A stretch of DNA of 64,000 nucleotides from Pseudocitrobacter corydidari (GTDB taxonomy: Bacteria; Pseudomonadota; Gammaproteobacteria; Enterobacterales; Enterobacteriaceae): positions 558,001 to 622,000 of the forward strand of contig NZ_CP087880.1 of NCBI RefSeq assembly GCF_021172065.1, read 5' to 3'. The notes below the pieces were generated by a model. It saw nothing but the letters and a program-made list of their open reading frames with translations, ran no database searches and was not told where the DNA came from. The first letter of the stretch is position 1, and each line of letters begins with the position of its first letter. Shown piece after piece: positions 1 to 8,711 of this stretch. Made by a program: the position numbers and the translations under genes.

Positions 1-1380
1 CTGATGATGCTAATTCCGGGCCTGGCGCAGGCCTGTTCCGGTGTTTCATATTCAGCTTTCCTCTATCAAAAGTCGGGTAATGGAGCGAAATATGTCGTGG
101 GAGAAAGTCGGGATGATTACAATATTCATTTCCCGGATATCCTCTTACCGCAGGTAACATTCAGCCAGTTGCGACGGGTGCCTGATGCAATCATTCATAG
201 ATATGATTCACCTAAAGAGATTAATCACGATTTTATTATGGCTTCGGTCTATTCAGGTGAGCTGAAGAACGGCGGTTGGCGTTTTGACTGGTTGACTGAT
301 GGGCAGCATATTTTATGGGCGGGTAAAATTGTGCAAAACCCGCCAGGTGCGCCGAAGGTGGATGTTGCCACGTTTCGCGCCTATGGTCGTTTTGCCGCAG
401 ACAAAGACAGCCTCTATTTTGATGGTGAGCGCACGGATGATAATCATGGCGAGAAACAGGTGGACTTTGCTTCACTTCAGTCCGTTGGCGGGATCCCTGA
501 TGCCCAGGATGACGCCGATGTGCTGAAAGATAGTCATAATCTGTACTATCGAGGCCGCTGGATAAGCTCAGCCAAGGGCTACGTCATCCTGGGCGTAAAA
601 AGCTGGAATCAAAACGGGCCGATACGGCCACGTACCACCTGTGATACGCGATATAACCCCGGCCCGTGGGATACGCTTTTCCGCACCCCAACGCAAGTTT
701 TTCTTAACGGTAAAGCGCTGCCGACCGACCCTGATTCTTTCGCTATCGTGCGCTGGATGCCGGGCACGCTGCTTATTTATCGCGATAAAAACGGCACCCA
801 CCGGTATGCCTTCGGCAAAAATTGCCTCGACACCTTTGATATCCAGAAAGATAAAGTGACCTGGATAACGCGCGACGCGTCAACCAGCGGCGATGACTGC
901 CGTATTGAAACGTTAGAGGGAGTGGATCCTGAACATTTTACACGTCTGAACGGTAACTCGGCGCAATACAAGGATTCACTCTATCAATTTAAGTATCGCT
1001 CTCCGCTGGATAAAACCCTGGTTGTGACAAAAATTATCGACCCCGAGCTGCAGCTGGAGAGGGGGTTAAATCAATATGGCCGACGTGTCTATTTCGTCGG
1101 ACTCGATGAAGTGCAGACTTTTGATACCGTGGGCGCACTGGTTTGGCTTAAAAACCCCGATGGAACACCTTCCGATACTTTCGCCCGTGATGAGCGCTAT
1201 CTCTATTTTATCTCCGATTCTATGGGGAGGATGGCGCGTATGGAAACGCGTGACCTGGATGCGGCCTACCTCAGTAAAGGTAATCATGATTTAGTCACCG
1301 TCGAAGGTAATTATGATTGGCTGAATAATCACTTTACGCCGGTCAGTGAGCTTGACGGGGAAGACTCGAGCAGTGAGTAG
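1..1380 (+). CDS. DKNYY-repeat protein, 5' end outside window
   Basis: The reading frame is open from base 1 and ends at 1380. The first residues (LMMLIPGLAQACSG) look like the end of a secretion signal, so the true start probably lies upstream of the window. The body repeats a pattern of the DKNYY type: ADKDSLYFDG, KDSHNLYYRG, YKDSLYQF and DERYLYFIS. These repeats are known from secreted or surface proteins of no established function. No lipobox is visible: the residues before the Cys (AQAC) do not fit the L-A/S-G/A-C rule. It precedes osmF by 93 bases on the same strand, and I see no functional link. An exported protein is inferred; the activity is unknown. Confidence 0.7.
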   Translation: MMMLIPGLAQACSGVSYSAFLYQKSGNGAKYVVGESRDDYNIHFPDILLPQVTFSQLRRVPDAIIHRYDSPKEINHDFIMASVYSGELKNGGWRFDWLTDGQHILWAGKIVQNPPGAPKVDVATFRAYGRFAADKDSLYFDGERTDDNHGEKQVDFASLQSVGGIPDAQDDADVLKDSHNLYYRGRWISSAKGYVILGVKSWNQNGPIRPRTTCDTRYNPGPWDTLFRTPTQVFLNGKALPTDPDSFAIVRWMPGTLLIYRDKNGTHRYAFGKNCLDTFDIQKDKVTWITRDASTSGDDCRIETLEGVDPEHFTRLNGNSAQYKDSLYQFKYRSPLDKTLVVTKIIDPELQLERGLNQYGRRVYFVGLDEVQTFDTVGALVWLKNPDGTPSDTFARDERYLYFISDSMGRMARMETRDLDAAYLSKGNHDLVTVEGNYDWLNNHFTPVSELDGEDSSSE

Positions 1381-1473
1381 CCGTTTCTGAATCTTTCGGT
1401 AAAGATGATTTTTATCAACTATGCTTTTTCCTTAATTCTCTGAAAACAACAGTAAAAGAATGAGGAAAGTATC

Positions 1474-2391
1474 ATGTCTCACGTCAAGCTCTGGGCAGGT
1501 TCACTGGCATTTCTGGCAGCCGTGAGCCTGCCGCTTCAGGCGGCGTCTCCGGTAAAAGTCGGCTCGAAAATTGATACCGAAGGGGCGCTGCTCGGAAATA
1601 TCATTTTGCAGGTGCTGGAAAGCCACGACGTTAAAACGGTGAACAAAGTGCAGCTTGGCACCACGCCGGTTGTGCGCGGCGCGATCACCTCCGGCGAGCT
1701 GGATATCTACCCGGAATATACCGGCAATGGCGCATTTTTCTTTAAAGATGAAAACGATGCGGCATGGAAAAACGCCAGGCAGGGCTATGAGAAAGTCAAA
1801 AAGCTCGATGGTGAGAAAAACCATCTTATCTGGCTGACGCCTGCGCCCGCCAACAATACCTGGACCATTGCCGTGCGTCAGGATCTCGCAGATAAAAACA
1901 AGCTCACCTCACTGGATGACCTCAGCCGCTATCTGAAAACGGGCGGAAGCTTTAAGCTTGCGGCGTCCGCTGAGTTTATCGAACGCCCGGATGCGCTTCC
2001 GGCCTTTGAGAAAGCCTACGATTTCAAACTTAACCAGCCGCAGCTGCTGTCACTGGCGGGCGGCGATACCGCGGTAACGATTAAAGCCGCCGCCCAACAA
2101 ACGTCCGGCGTGAATGCGGCGATGGCCTACGGCACCGATGGGCCGGTGGCGGCGCTGGGGTTAGTTACCCTGAGCGATCCGAAAGGTGTGCAGCCGATTT
2201 ACGCACCTGCGCCGGTGGTACGCGAAGCGGTGCTGAAGGAATATCCGCAGCTGGAGAACTGGTTGAAACCAGTATTCGAAAGCCTGGATGAAAAAACTCT
2301 TCAGCAGCTTAACGCGCGCATTGCGGTGGAAGGCGTCGATGCGAAGAAAGTGGCGGCGGACTACCTGAAAGAGAAGGGGCTGGTGAAATAA
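1474..2391 (+). CDS. osmF: glycine betaine-binding periplasmic protein OsmF
   Basis: This 305-residue protein begins with a clear signal peptide (Lys near the start, then a hydrophobic run ending QAASP near residue 24). The mature part opens with the SPVKVGSKIDTEGALLGN stretch typical of OpuAC-type binding proteins. It is the ligand-binding component of the OsmF-YehYXW ABC importer, a low-affinity glycine betaine system that is RpoS- and osmotically induced in E. coli. A GAGGAAAG ribosome site precedes the ATG. CTATGCT at 1419-1425 could be a sigma-S -10 element, but this is weak. Unusually, the partner genes yehY, yehX and yehW are not directly downstream: they lie 7.7 kb away beyond a fimbrial cluster. 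Confidence 0.93.
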   Translation: MSHVKLWAGSLAFLAAVSLPLQAASPVKVGSKIDTEGALLGNIILQVLESHDVKTVNKVQLGTTPVVRGAITSGELDIYPEYTGNGAFFFKDENDAAWKNARQGYEKVKKLDGEKNHLIWLTPAPANNTWTIAVRQDLADKNKLTSLDDLSRYLKTGGSFKLAASAEFIERPDALPAFEKAYDFKLNQPQLLSLAGGDTAVTIKAAAQQTSGVNAAMAYGTDGPVAALGLVTLSDPKGVQPIYAPAPVVREAVLKEYPQLENWLKPVFESLDEKTLQQLNARIAVEGVDAKKVAADYLKEKGLVK

Positions 2392-2396
2392 CTTTT

Positions 2397-2420
2397 CAGG
2401 GCGTCTGCAATGACGCCCTG
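2397..2420. terminator. bidirectional terminator between osmF and the fimbrial cluster
   Basis: CAGGGCGTC at 2397-2405 pairs perfectly with GACGCCCTG at 2412-2420 across a 6-base loop. On the minus strand the stem is followed by AAAAGTTATTT, on the plus strand by AACGTTTACC. It sits between the two convergent 3' ends and now closes osmF as a single-gene transcript. Confidence 0.7.
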
Positions 2421-2425
2421 AACGT

Positions 2426-3145
2426 TTACCCGCCTGTGGTAAGGTTTGCCTGATAACGGCGATAGTTGCCATCATCGGTTATGACGTCATAAACCAGAAT
2501 AGTTCCTGCATTTAAGGACGCAGGCCGCGTAATCTTTTCCTCACTACGCGGCGCAATCATTACGCTGGCGGGTTTCTGCTGGCCGGGAAGATGCAGCGAC
2601 AAGCTCATATACCAGGGTGAAGGATTCACAACCCGCAACGTATCTCCGCTAACGCTAAAACGCAGCCCGCGCTCATCTTTTTCTTCTGGCGGCTGCAAGC
2701 CCGCCGGGCGAATGAATACCTTCATGCGCAACCGCAGCGGCAAAATCACCTTTTGCCCTTCACGGCCGCTTGCCGCGTTATCCGGGGCAATCTGATAAAT
2801 GTTGAGCCAAAAAAGCGTTTCCCTGTCCTCAGCCAGTCCCTGGCGAGAGGCGAGCATCAGTTTTAATGACCGAAGCTCGCCCGGGAGCATCTTAAAGACC
2901 GGTGGAATAACCACCACCGGCGTAGGGTTCACATCCGGCGTGCTGGCCGGATCGCCATCGTCCGCCCACACCTGCATCACCATCGGCGTCGTTCCATCGT
3001 TAGAAAGATTTAACGAGCGGGCGACGTCGCTGGCGCTGAAAACGATCCGCGTGCGGTCAACGTTTACTGCGGCGTGCACCTGAGCCGAGAATGCCAGCAG
3101 TAACGCCACCTTACTGAAAACTGACCACCACTTGTAATTGCGCAT
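2426..3145 (-). CDS. periplasmic pilus chaperone (second of the cluster)
   Basis: This 239-residue PapD-type chaperone is the last gene of the leftward fimbrial operon. The start chosen is the ATG at 3145 (MRNYKWWS): it follows a GCAGGAACA ribosome site and gives a signal peptide ending VHA near residue 25. Extending upstream would add about 40 proline-rich residues that do not look like a signal. The mature protein starts with AVNVDRTRIVFSASD, has the G1-type stretch LRSLKLMLASR and the FWLNIYQIAP segment seen in this family. Its first 35 bases overlap the adhesin gene, so the two are probably translationally coupled. A second chaperone at the end of an operon may serve the tip adhesin specifically; that is inference. 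Confidence 0.85.
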   Translation of the reverse strand: MRNYKWWSVFSKVALLLAFSAQVHAAVNVDRTRIVFSASDVARSLNLSNDGTTPMVMQVWADDGDPASTPDVNPTPVVVIPPVFKMLPGELRSLKLMLASRQGLAEDRETLFWLNIYQIAPDNAASGREGQKVILPLRLRMKVFIRPAGLQPPEEKDERGLRFSVSGDTLRVVNPSPWYMSLSLHLPGQQKPASVMIAPRSEEKITRPASLNAGTILVYDVITDDGNYRRYQANLTTGG

Positions 3146-4436
3146 TGACTGTTCCTGCGGTAACGGTTTGACCGCTGATAGCTTCGAGAGAGGCGGTAAA
3201 ATCGCCGGTATAGGTATCGACGGTATCCGATGAAACCAGGGTGGTGAGATCCTTATAGGCATACCAGCCTCGGGTATTCCCGGTGCCCATACTGGATTGA
3301 TCCGGTAACAGATTCAGCGCCGTGCCGTTGCTGTTATAAATCTTAATGCCTACGCCCGAGGCGACGCCGCTGCTGCCGTACCGCGTATCGAGCAGCCATG
3401 TCAGGCCGCCGCCGGTCGTGACCAGATTCAGCGTTCGTGCGGCAGCCACGGCGGCGGGCTGATTGACGAGAAAGCCCATGGCAACATTCGCGGCGCTGGT
3501 GGTAGAGGTGCTGGTGCTTGAGATCGCACCGGACTCGCACTGCAGGCTGACGGTGAACGGGGCCTGGCTGGCATTGCCGGCCTGTAACTGGGCGACGCTC
3601 ATCGTCGGGAGCAGCACGCGCGCGGGATAATCGCTGACCTGGCAAATCGCTCCGCGAACATAAGTGACGCTGCCGTAGCTGCCCCATGCGCCCGGCCAGC
3701 CCCAATGCCAGCCCGAGTAATTTGAAAGGCTATCAGCGCCATTTGCCAGAGCGTCTGAAACACCTGGCCCTTTGAACGCGATGTAACCGCGCGGTTGGGT
3801 AAAGAGATCGACATAACGCTTAGAGCCTTCGGCGCCGTAGGTGGTTGAGTTGATTTTAAACATCTCATAGAGCACGTTACTGAAAGCGCTGGCCGGGATG
3901 TAAATGTAGGTCCCGTCACTGTACCAGTCGCTGGCGGTGAATTTACGCGACTTCCAGTAGCGGCTGTAGGGCTCGCCGGTGGTGAGGTTGGTCATACGTA
4001 CCGCGACGTTTTTCACATAATCGTAGTAAGCCCCCTCCACCTCTGAGGTGGTATATTTCCCGGCATAAGTAGAATCACCGTTGGTGGCATAAAACTCATA
4101 CAGACTGTCGGCATCCGCAACGGCGCAGCGGAACAGAATCTGATTCGCTGTATAGGGCTTATTGGTGGCGGCGGTCAGGAAACTCCCCACACCGCTACCC
4201 AGCAGTGTGCCAGATGGTTGAAAGTTGCTGCCGCTATTCAGGCTAATGACTGCCGGAAGGCCCACGTTGCCGCTACAGGTATCGCAGGCCCCTGTCCAGT
4301 CAGCTGCCGTATAGCCCGCGCTTTTGGCGGCGTCAGAGAGCGAGCTTGTGCTGGTCACGCGGTAGCAGGTGGCCCACAGCGAGGTGCTGCAAAGAATGCC
4401 AACGAGGATGCTCAGGGTTTGAAGCCAGGCGCGCAT
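3111..4436 (-). CDS. fimbrial adhesin/tip protein
   Basis: The protein has 441 residues with a signal peptide ending LWATC near residue 22. An N-terminal region of roughly 270 residues has no recognisable motif, and a pilin-like C-terminal domain ends in a beta strand, VNAQLQVVVSFQ. The two-domain layout and the place after the usher fit a tip adhesin of a chaperone-usher fimbria, exported through the usher at 4441-6996. It is about 100 residues longer than the YehA protein of the second fimbrial operon and not obviously similar to it. The receptor is unknown. The N-terminal region is rich in Tyr, Trp, Ser and Gly, as carbohydrate-binding domains often are, but no binding residues can be named. 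Confidence 0.78.
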   Translation of the reverse strand: MRAWLQTLSILVGILCSTSLWATCYRVTSTSSLSDAAKSAGYTAADWTGACDTCSGNVGLPAVISLNSGSNFQPSGTLLGSGVGSFLTAATNKPYTANQILFRCAVADADSLYEFYATNGDSTYAGKYTTSEVEGAYYDYVKNVAVRMTNLTTGEPYSRYWKSRKFTASDWYSDGTYIYIPASAFSNVLYEMFKINSTTYGAEGSKRYVDLFTQPRGYIAFKGPGVSDALANGADSLSNYSGWHWGWPGAWGSYGSVTYVRGAICQVSDYPARVLLPTMSVAQLQAGNASQAPFTVSLQCESGAISSTSTSTTSAANVAMGFLVNQPAAVAAARTLNLVTTGGGLTWLLDTRYGSSGVASGVGIKIYNSNGTALNLLPDQSSMGTGNTRGWYAYKDLTTLVSSDTVDTYTGDFTASLEAISGQTVTAGTVNAQLQVVVSFQ

Positions 4437-4440
4437 GATG

Positions 4441-6996
4441 TTATTCCTTCTCGCAGCGTTGATTTAAGGTGATTATCTGTTTCTCGTCATCGGCGGGGAG
4501 CTGATACGGCACGCGGCACCGCTGTTGCGCATTTTCGCCCCAGCGCACCAGCAGCGATCCGGACGCCGCCGGAATACGCGCGTAAATTTGCCCGCCCTGG
4601 CCGACCATGCCTATCAGAGTGCCTTCGCCATCGAGTACGTCGGCGCCCATCGGTGGCAGAATCCCGTTACCGGCATTAAGGTTTATCAACACCGCTTTCC
4701 CTTTCAGCGTGTTGAAATTCACCCGTGCGATAGCGCCGGAGTACGGCACCACGCGCTGGCTGCCGCCTGTTAGCTCGGCATCTGCGTTCATTTGTTGTGT
4801 ATCAAGGCTGACGTTATTAACGCGATAAGGGGCCAGTGAAGGCAGAATGGCGTAGCCGAAGCTGTCGACCACCGCGCCCTGGCCGTTCTGCACGCGGGCG
4901 CCCTGCGCGCCGTCTGCGTGAATAAGCGCAAAGGTATCGCTGGTGTAGGGCCCAAGAGTTACGCCGCCAGGATGCAGCACGATCGTGCCCGAAGCGCCGA
5001 GCCCGGTCTGACGGTAGTTATTTCCCTGGTCGTAATTGGTCCGCAGTGCGCCGATGCGGGTATTTTCCTGCACACCCGCGCCGAAGGTTGCGGAACTGCC
5101 GGTGCTGCCATCGCGATAACGTTCATATCCGCCATACATAGACCAGGAGAAATCACCGCCTTCTCCTGCGGAGCCGGTCATCGAGACGGTAGAGGAGCGG
5201 CTTTGGCGCGTCTGGTTGTAGTTCATGGCGACAGACGAACGGCTTTGTCCCCAGTCGAGCGGGATGGAAATATTCATCGAGACGGTGGTTTCGGTGTATT
5301 TTTGCCGGCTGGTGTCATCGTCGGGATCGTTCACGCTGCTATAGAAACGTCCGTAATCCCACGACGTGCGCTGACGGGCAACGTTAAAGCCGTAGCTGAT
5401 CTGCTGCCACTGATTGCTGTAGCCAAGCTGCAACTGCGTAATGCGCGACTGGTTATTGTAGTAATCCGCTGTGCTGGCGCTCATATTGAGCGTACCAAAA
5501 CCCCATAAGGGCTGGCTTACCGTCGCCGACAGTCGGTTGCGCTGATGCAACGTATCAGAATAGTAATCTTCACCACTTTTGTTTTCCCGACGAACGCCCA
5601 GCACATCCTGGAGATCGCGGAAGCCGCTGGTGGAATAGCGGTACGCCGCCAGCACCAGATTCGTGCCGGATGAAAACGTTTTGCTGTAGCTTAACTCGCT
5701 GCGCCAGCCCTGTTGGCGATCGCCGTTTTCAACCTGCGCGTTTGACCACGTGGCATTCATGCCAAATGCGCCAAGGTCGGTCGCCCACACGCCACCGGCC
5801 AGCCAGGCCTGATACTCTTTGGCAATACGCGCCCCGGCGTTTAGCGTAAAGTTGTTGTTGATACCGTGTTGCAGCGTGCCTTCAAAGAAGTTGTTATTGA
5901 CGCTGTAATACTGACGTACGCGCCCCATCGAGAGGGAATAGTGCCAGTTTCCGGGGCGAACCGAGTCGGGCACGGCAGAGTAGGGCACCGTGAAGGTCGA
6001 CGTTTTGCCGTTGGCTTCCACCACTTCTACCTGCAAATCGCCCTGGTTACGCGTGTTATAAAGGTCGTTAATGACAAACGGCCCAGGGGGAACGTTTGTT
6101 TCATAGATAGTTTTGCCTAACTGACTGACGATGACCCGCGCGCTGCTGCCAGCGATACCGCGCACTTCCGGCGCATAGCCGCGTTTGCCCTGCGGCCACA
6201 TTCTTTCATCGGTGGCGAGCTTAATCCCGTTAAATGACAGGCTGCCAAACAGGCTGCTGTCGGTATAGCTATCGCCGACAGTCATGATGCTTTCAAGCTG
6301 TTCAATCGGGCGTTGAACCCAGGTTCGCACGCTGTTATAGCGATAAGCGCTGCCGGTCTGGTTATTATCGACATAGCGCAAATTGCCCTGGTGGCGTACT
6401 TGCCACAGGCCAAGGTTGGTACCGGCGTTAATCCCGCTCCATAAATATTGATAGCGATAGTGGCTGTCGGTATTTTCATTAACGGTATAGCTGGTGTTGT
6501 GGCGCAGGAAAATCGCCGAAGCCCCGCTATCCCACTCTTCTGGCGAGATATAGCCGCGCGGATTGTGCACCAGTTCGGTCATGGGAATGGCAAGCTGCAA
6601 CCGTAAAGTGGACGACTCGAACTGCCAGCTACCGTCTGGCACCCAGACGCTAAACGGCTTGCAGGTCTCTGCTTCGTCCTCTTCCGACACGGTTTTGAGC
6701 TGCGCGCTTTTCATCAATGCCGCTGTGAGGCAAGGTTCCGGCGCGCTGTCGGCCCCCTTGTCAGCAAATGTCACTTTGACACCCGTTTTCACCAGCGTGT
6801 TGTTCACATAAACATCCGCCAGGTAATTTCCCGGAGAAATATGCTGCTGATTAAACTGCCCAATATTTTGCCCATACGCCGACCCCTGGAACAACGCAGG
6901 ATCAAAATAGTAATCATCCGCCTGCGCGGCGCCAGCAACGATTAAGGCAATCAGCGATGTGAGCCGCTTTAAAGGGAAATCAGGGGTACGTAACAT
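4441..6996 (-). CDS. outer-membrane fimbrial usher
   Basis: This 851-residue protein has the layout of the FimD/PapC usher family: a signal peptide ending GAAQA near residue 26, an N-terminal periplasmic domain that opens YYFDPALFQGSAYGQNIGQF, a large barrel, and C-terminal domains. The plug-region motif YETNVPPGPFVINDLY is conserved in the family. The usher binds chaperone-subunit complexes and forms the pore through which the fimbria is assembled. Its start overlaps the end of the chaperone gene by 17 bases and its stop is 4 bases from the adhesin start, so the genes form one transcription unit. Length is normal for the family, with no frameshift. Confidence 0.93.
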   Translation of the reverse strand: MLRTPDFPLKRLTSLIALIVAGAAQADDYYFDPALFQGSAYGQNIGQFNQQHISPGNYLADVYVNNTLVKTGVKVTFADKGADSAPEPCLTAALMKSAQLKTVSEEDEAETCKPFSVWVPDGSWQFESSTLRLQLAIPMTELVHNPRGYISPEEWDSGASAIFLRHNTSYTVNENTDSHYRYQYLWSGINAGTNLGLWQVRHQGNLRYVDNNQTGSAYRYNSVRTWVQRPIEQLESIMTVGDSYTDSSLFGSLSFNGIKLATDERMWPQGKRGYAPEVRGIAGSSARVIVSQLGKTIYETNVPPGPFVINDLYNTRNQGDLQVEVVEANGKTSTFTVPYSAVPDSVRPGNWHYSLSMGRVRQYYSVNNNFFEGTLQHGINNNFTLNAGARIAKEYQAWLAGGVWATDLGAFGMNATWSNAQVENGDRQQGWRSELSYSKTFSSGTNLVLAAYRYSTSGFRDLQDVLGVRRENKSGEDYYSDTLHQRNRLSATVSQPLWGFGTLNMSASTADYYNNQSRITQLQLGYSNQWQQISYGFNVARQRTSWDYGRFYSSVNDPDDDTSRQKYTETTVSMNISIPLDWGQSRSSVAMNYNQTRQSRSSTVSMTGSAGEGGDFSWSMYGGYERYRDGSTGSSATFGAGVQENTRIGALRTNYDQGNNYRQTGLGASGTIVLHPGGVTLGPYTSDTFALIHADGAQGARVQNGQGAVVDSFGYAILPSLAPYRVNNVSLDTQQMNADAELTGGSQRVVPYSGAIARVNFNTLKGKAVLINLNAGNGILPPMGADVLDGEGTLIGMVGQGGQIYARIPAASGSLLVRWGENAQQRCRVPYQLPADDEKQIITLNQRCEKE

Positions 6997-7738
6997 CGTA
7001 GTGCTCGCTTATCCTTGCGCCCTGGTCATTAATCGCAGTAAGGGTGACTTTGCCCCGGCCCTGCTGAGGCGCGCTTTTACCGTTAAGCCAAAATGTTTCG
7101 CTGGAAAAAGGGGCGACCATATCCACGTTCACCGGGATTTTGCTGCCGCCTGTTTCGACGGTCATATTGGAGAGCGAAGCAAACCATGCCGACGTATTTT
7201 TAACCTGAATACCTAAGCCTTTGCGGCCATCCCGCACGGCTGAAACTTGCAGGCTTTTGGTGATATCTCCCGGCGCGGTGAGGCCTTCCGGGCGATAAAA
7301 CAGCTTCACCCGGGTACGCAGCATGATCAGCATCTTGTTTTGCTTTTGATCGCCCGCAACGTTAGTCGGAGGAACCTGTAAAAAGTTGAACCAGAAGACG
7401 GATTCTCTGTCCTTCGGCAACGGTTTCGCACCGCTGTAAACAATGCGCACAATTTGCCCGGCCTTAGCCTGAATGCGGAAAACCGGGGGCGTCGATAAAA
7501 ACGGCACCGCATGGCTATTCTGTGGATTGGCATCGACATTGCCTTCGTCAAACCATGTCTGTACGACGTAGGGGTAGGTGTCATTATTTTTGAGCTGAAC
7601 ATCCACGGAGGAAGACTTCGCGTTGTAAATAATACGGCTGCCCAACATGGTGACGCTGGCGTGCGCCGTAACAAGACCGCTCAGGCCTAAGGCCACCAAA
7701 CACAGCAAACTGCGATGAAAGACGCGCATTGAAATCAT
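6980..7738 (-). CDS. periplasmic pilus chaperone (first of the cluster)
   Basis: This 252-residue PapD-like chaperone has a signal peptide ending AHA near residue 27. The mature protein begins SVTMLGSRIIYNAKSSSVDVQL, the usual first strand. Family segments include TPPVFRIQAKAGQIVRIVY (the G1 strand region that complements pilin subunits) and RESVFWFNFLQVPP. GGAAGGAATCC precedes the ATG at 7738; an in-frame ATG nine bases later is the alternative start. It sits between pilin and usher, separated from the pilin by a strong hairpin with a T-run, so it is probably expressed at a lower level than the pilin. Confidence 0.92.
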   Translation of the reverse strand: MISMRVFHRSLLCLVALGLSGLVTAHASVTMLGSRIIYNAKSSSVDVQLKNNDTYPYVVQTWFDEGNVDANPQNSHAVPFLSTPPVFRIQAKAGQIVRIVYSGAKPLPKDRESVFWFNFLQVPPTNVAGDQKQNKMLIMLRTRVKLFYRPEGLTAPGDITKSLQVSAVRDGRKGLGIQVKNTSAWFASLSNMTVETGGSKIPVNVDMVAPFSSETFWLNGKSAPQQGRGKVTLTAINDQGARISEHYDVTYP

Positions 7739-7752
7739 GGATTCCTTCCGTC

Positions 7753-7780
7753 AAAAAAGGGCACAGCACGGGCTGTGCCC
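7753..7780 (-). terminator. intra-operon terminator between pilin and chaperone genes
   Basis: On the minus strand a perfect 9-bp stem (GGGCACAGC / GCTGTGCCC, loop CCGT) is followed by six T residues. It lies just after the pilin stop codon. Being inside the operon it should stop most transcripts after the pilin and let some through to the chaperone, usher and adhesin genes. Confidence 0.85.
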
Positions 7781-7789
7781 TGAAGAGAA

Positions 7790-8326
7790 TTACTGGTAAG
7801 AAACGGCGTACTGCATAGTGGCTTCAACGGTACCCGCGGTCGCTTTGCCATTTGCGTAGTACTGCGCGGTATAGGTTGCAGATACCTCTTTATCGCCCGC
7901 CGCTAGCGTCAGGTCGCCGGTACCGGTGAATCCGTTTGTCAGGTTAATTTCGGTACCTTTGGTATCCAGAATTTGTACTTCAACGTTGGACGCGGTGCCG
8001 GTATTACCCAGGTTACCGTTAGTGGTCACCTGGTTGCCGACGAACACGGTGGAGATCTTGGTGGCGTTGGTGGTGTCGCCGGTGCAGCCGGTAAGGCCGA
8101 TATCAAAGGTCACTGGGCCGGCGGTATCACCACTGGCGGCCAGATCGGTGCTGCTTACCGTAGGCAGCAGTACAACAGGTGTTGCCTGGTTGCCGTTAAT
8201 GGCCACAGAACAGGTTTCGTCTGTGACTTCGCCCTGGAAGGTGATGGTGTTATCTGAAATAGCCATTGCGTTAGCGGATACCAGCAGAGAACCTGACAGC
8301 ATAGCTAAGTAACATTTTTTCAACAT
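7790..8326 (-). CDS. major fimbrial subunit (type 1-like pilin)
   Basis: This 178-residue pilin has a signal peptide (MLKKCYLAMLSGSLLVSANAMA, with cleavage near residue 22). The mature protein starts ISDNTITFQGEVTDETCSV, with the first disulfide Cys, and has a second Cys in the GLTGCTG segment. It ends with the Tyr-containing strand MQYAVSYQ used in donor-strand exchange. These are the hallmarks of the FimA/PapA pilin family, and the position as first gene plus the terminator behind it fit the major shaft subunit. A 385-base region with an AT-rich palindrome lies upstream and probably holds its promoter. Confidence 0.9.
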   Translation of the reverse strand: MLKKCYLAMLSGSLLVSANAMAISDNTITFQGEVTDETCSVAINGNQATPVVLLPTVSSTDLAASGDTAGPVTFDIGLTGCTGDTTNATKISTVFVGNQVTTNGNLGNTGTASNVEVQILDTKGTEINLTNGFTGTGDLTLAAGDKEVSATYTAQYYANGKATAGTVEATMQYAVSYQ

Positions 8327-8476
8327 GATGCGTTTCCTGTTAATCCTGAATAAACCTGATTGCTTGTTCCATGGCTTCTGCGGGCAGCTTTAAACGCGGG
8401 TAAACGAGGTGTTGCAAGCCAGCAGTAACATGTACGAAAAGGTTAAGATATTTCCTACGTTATGTAATCATTAACT

Positions 8477-8513
8477 ATTAACAGGTGAATATTAAGATTA
8501 ATATTCTGTTAAT
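8477..8513. promoter_or_regulatory. nested AT-rich palindrome upstream of the pilin gene
   Basis: GAATATTAA at 8487-8495 and TTAATATTC at 8498-8506 form a perfect inverted repeat around GA. An outer pair, ATTAACAG at 8477-8484 and CTGTTAAT at 8506-8513, shares the same axis. The site lies about 160 bases before the pilin start and about 180 bases after the regulator stop. It looks like a protein-binding site, with the neighbouring CadC-like protein as the obvious candidate. The rest of 8327-8711 is AT-rich, without a gene that I can support. Confidence 0.5.
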
Positions 8514-8682
8514 CATGCGTAAATGCACTTAGTCATGGTGTTATACGCTGAAATTCTCAGGAGTAATGTTACCGGCAAGTAAAAGTGACTTAGGTAAAAT
8601 CTCAGGTGATTACCACTGGATTGGTGCGAGATCGTTTTTTTTATGTCGAATTTAAAGTAGGAATTTGATGTGGAACAAGAAA

Positions 8683-8701
8683 GGGCAGTGAGTTACTGCC
8701 C
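8683..8701 (-). terminator. terminator of the CadC-like regulator gene
   Basis: On the minus strand GGGCAGT and ACTGCCC form a 7-bp stem with a 5-base loop, followed by TTTCTTG. It lies directly after the regulator stop codon at 8712, and separates that transcript from the pilin operon. Confidence 0.65.
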
Positions 8702-8711
8702 TCAGAGTAAA

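Noticed and set aside
1..60. Lipoprotein signal in the DKNYY protein
   Set aside because: The Cys near the start is preceded by AQA, which does not fit the lipobox, and the true N-terminus is outside the window.
4918..5508. 196-codon frame opposite the first fimbrial usher
   Set aside because: Inside a complete usher gene, with no recognisable product.
8327..8711. Invertible fim-type promoter switch before the pilin gene
   Set aside because: The only inverted repeats found share one axis and span 37 bases; there are no separated recombinase-type repeats and no fimB/fimE-like recombinase nearby.
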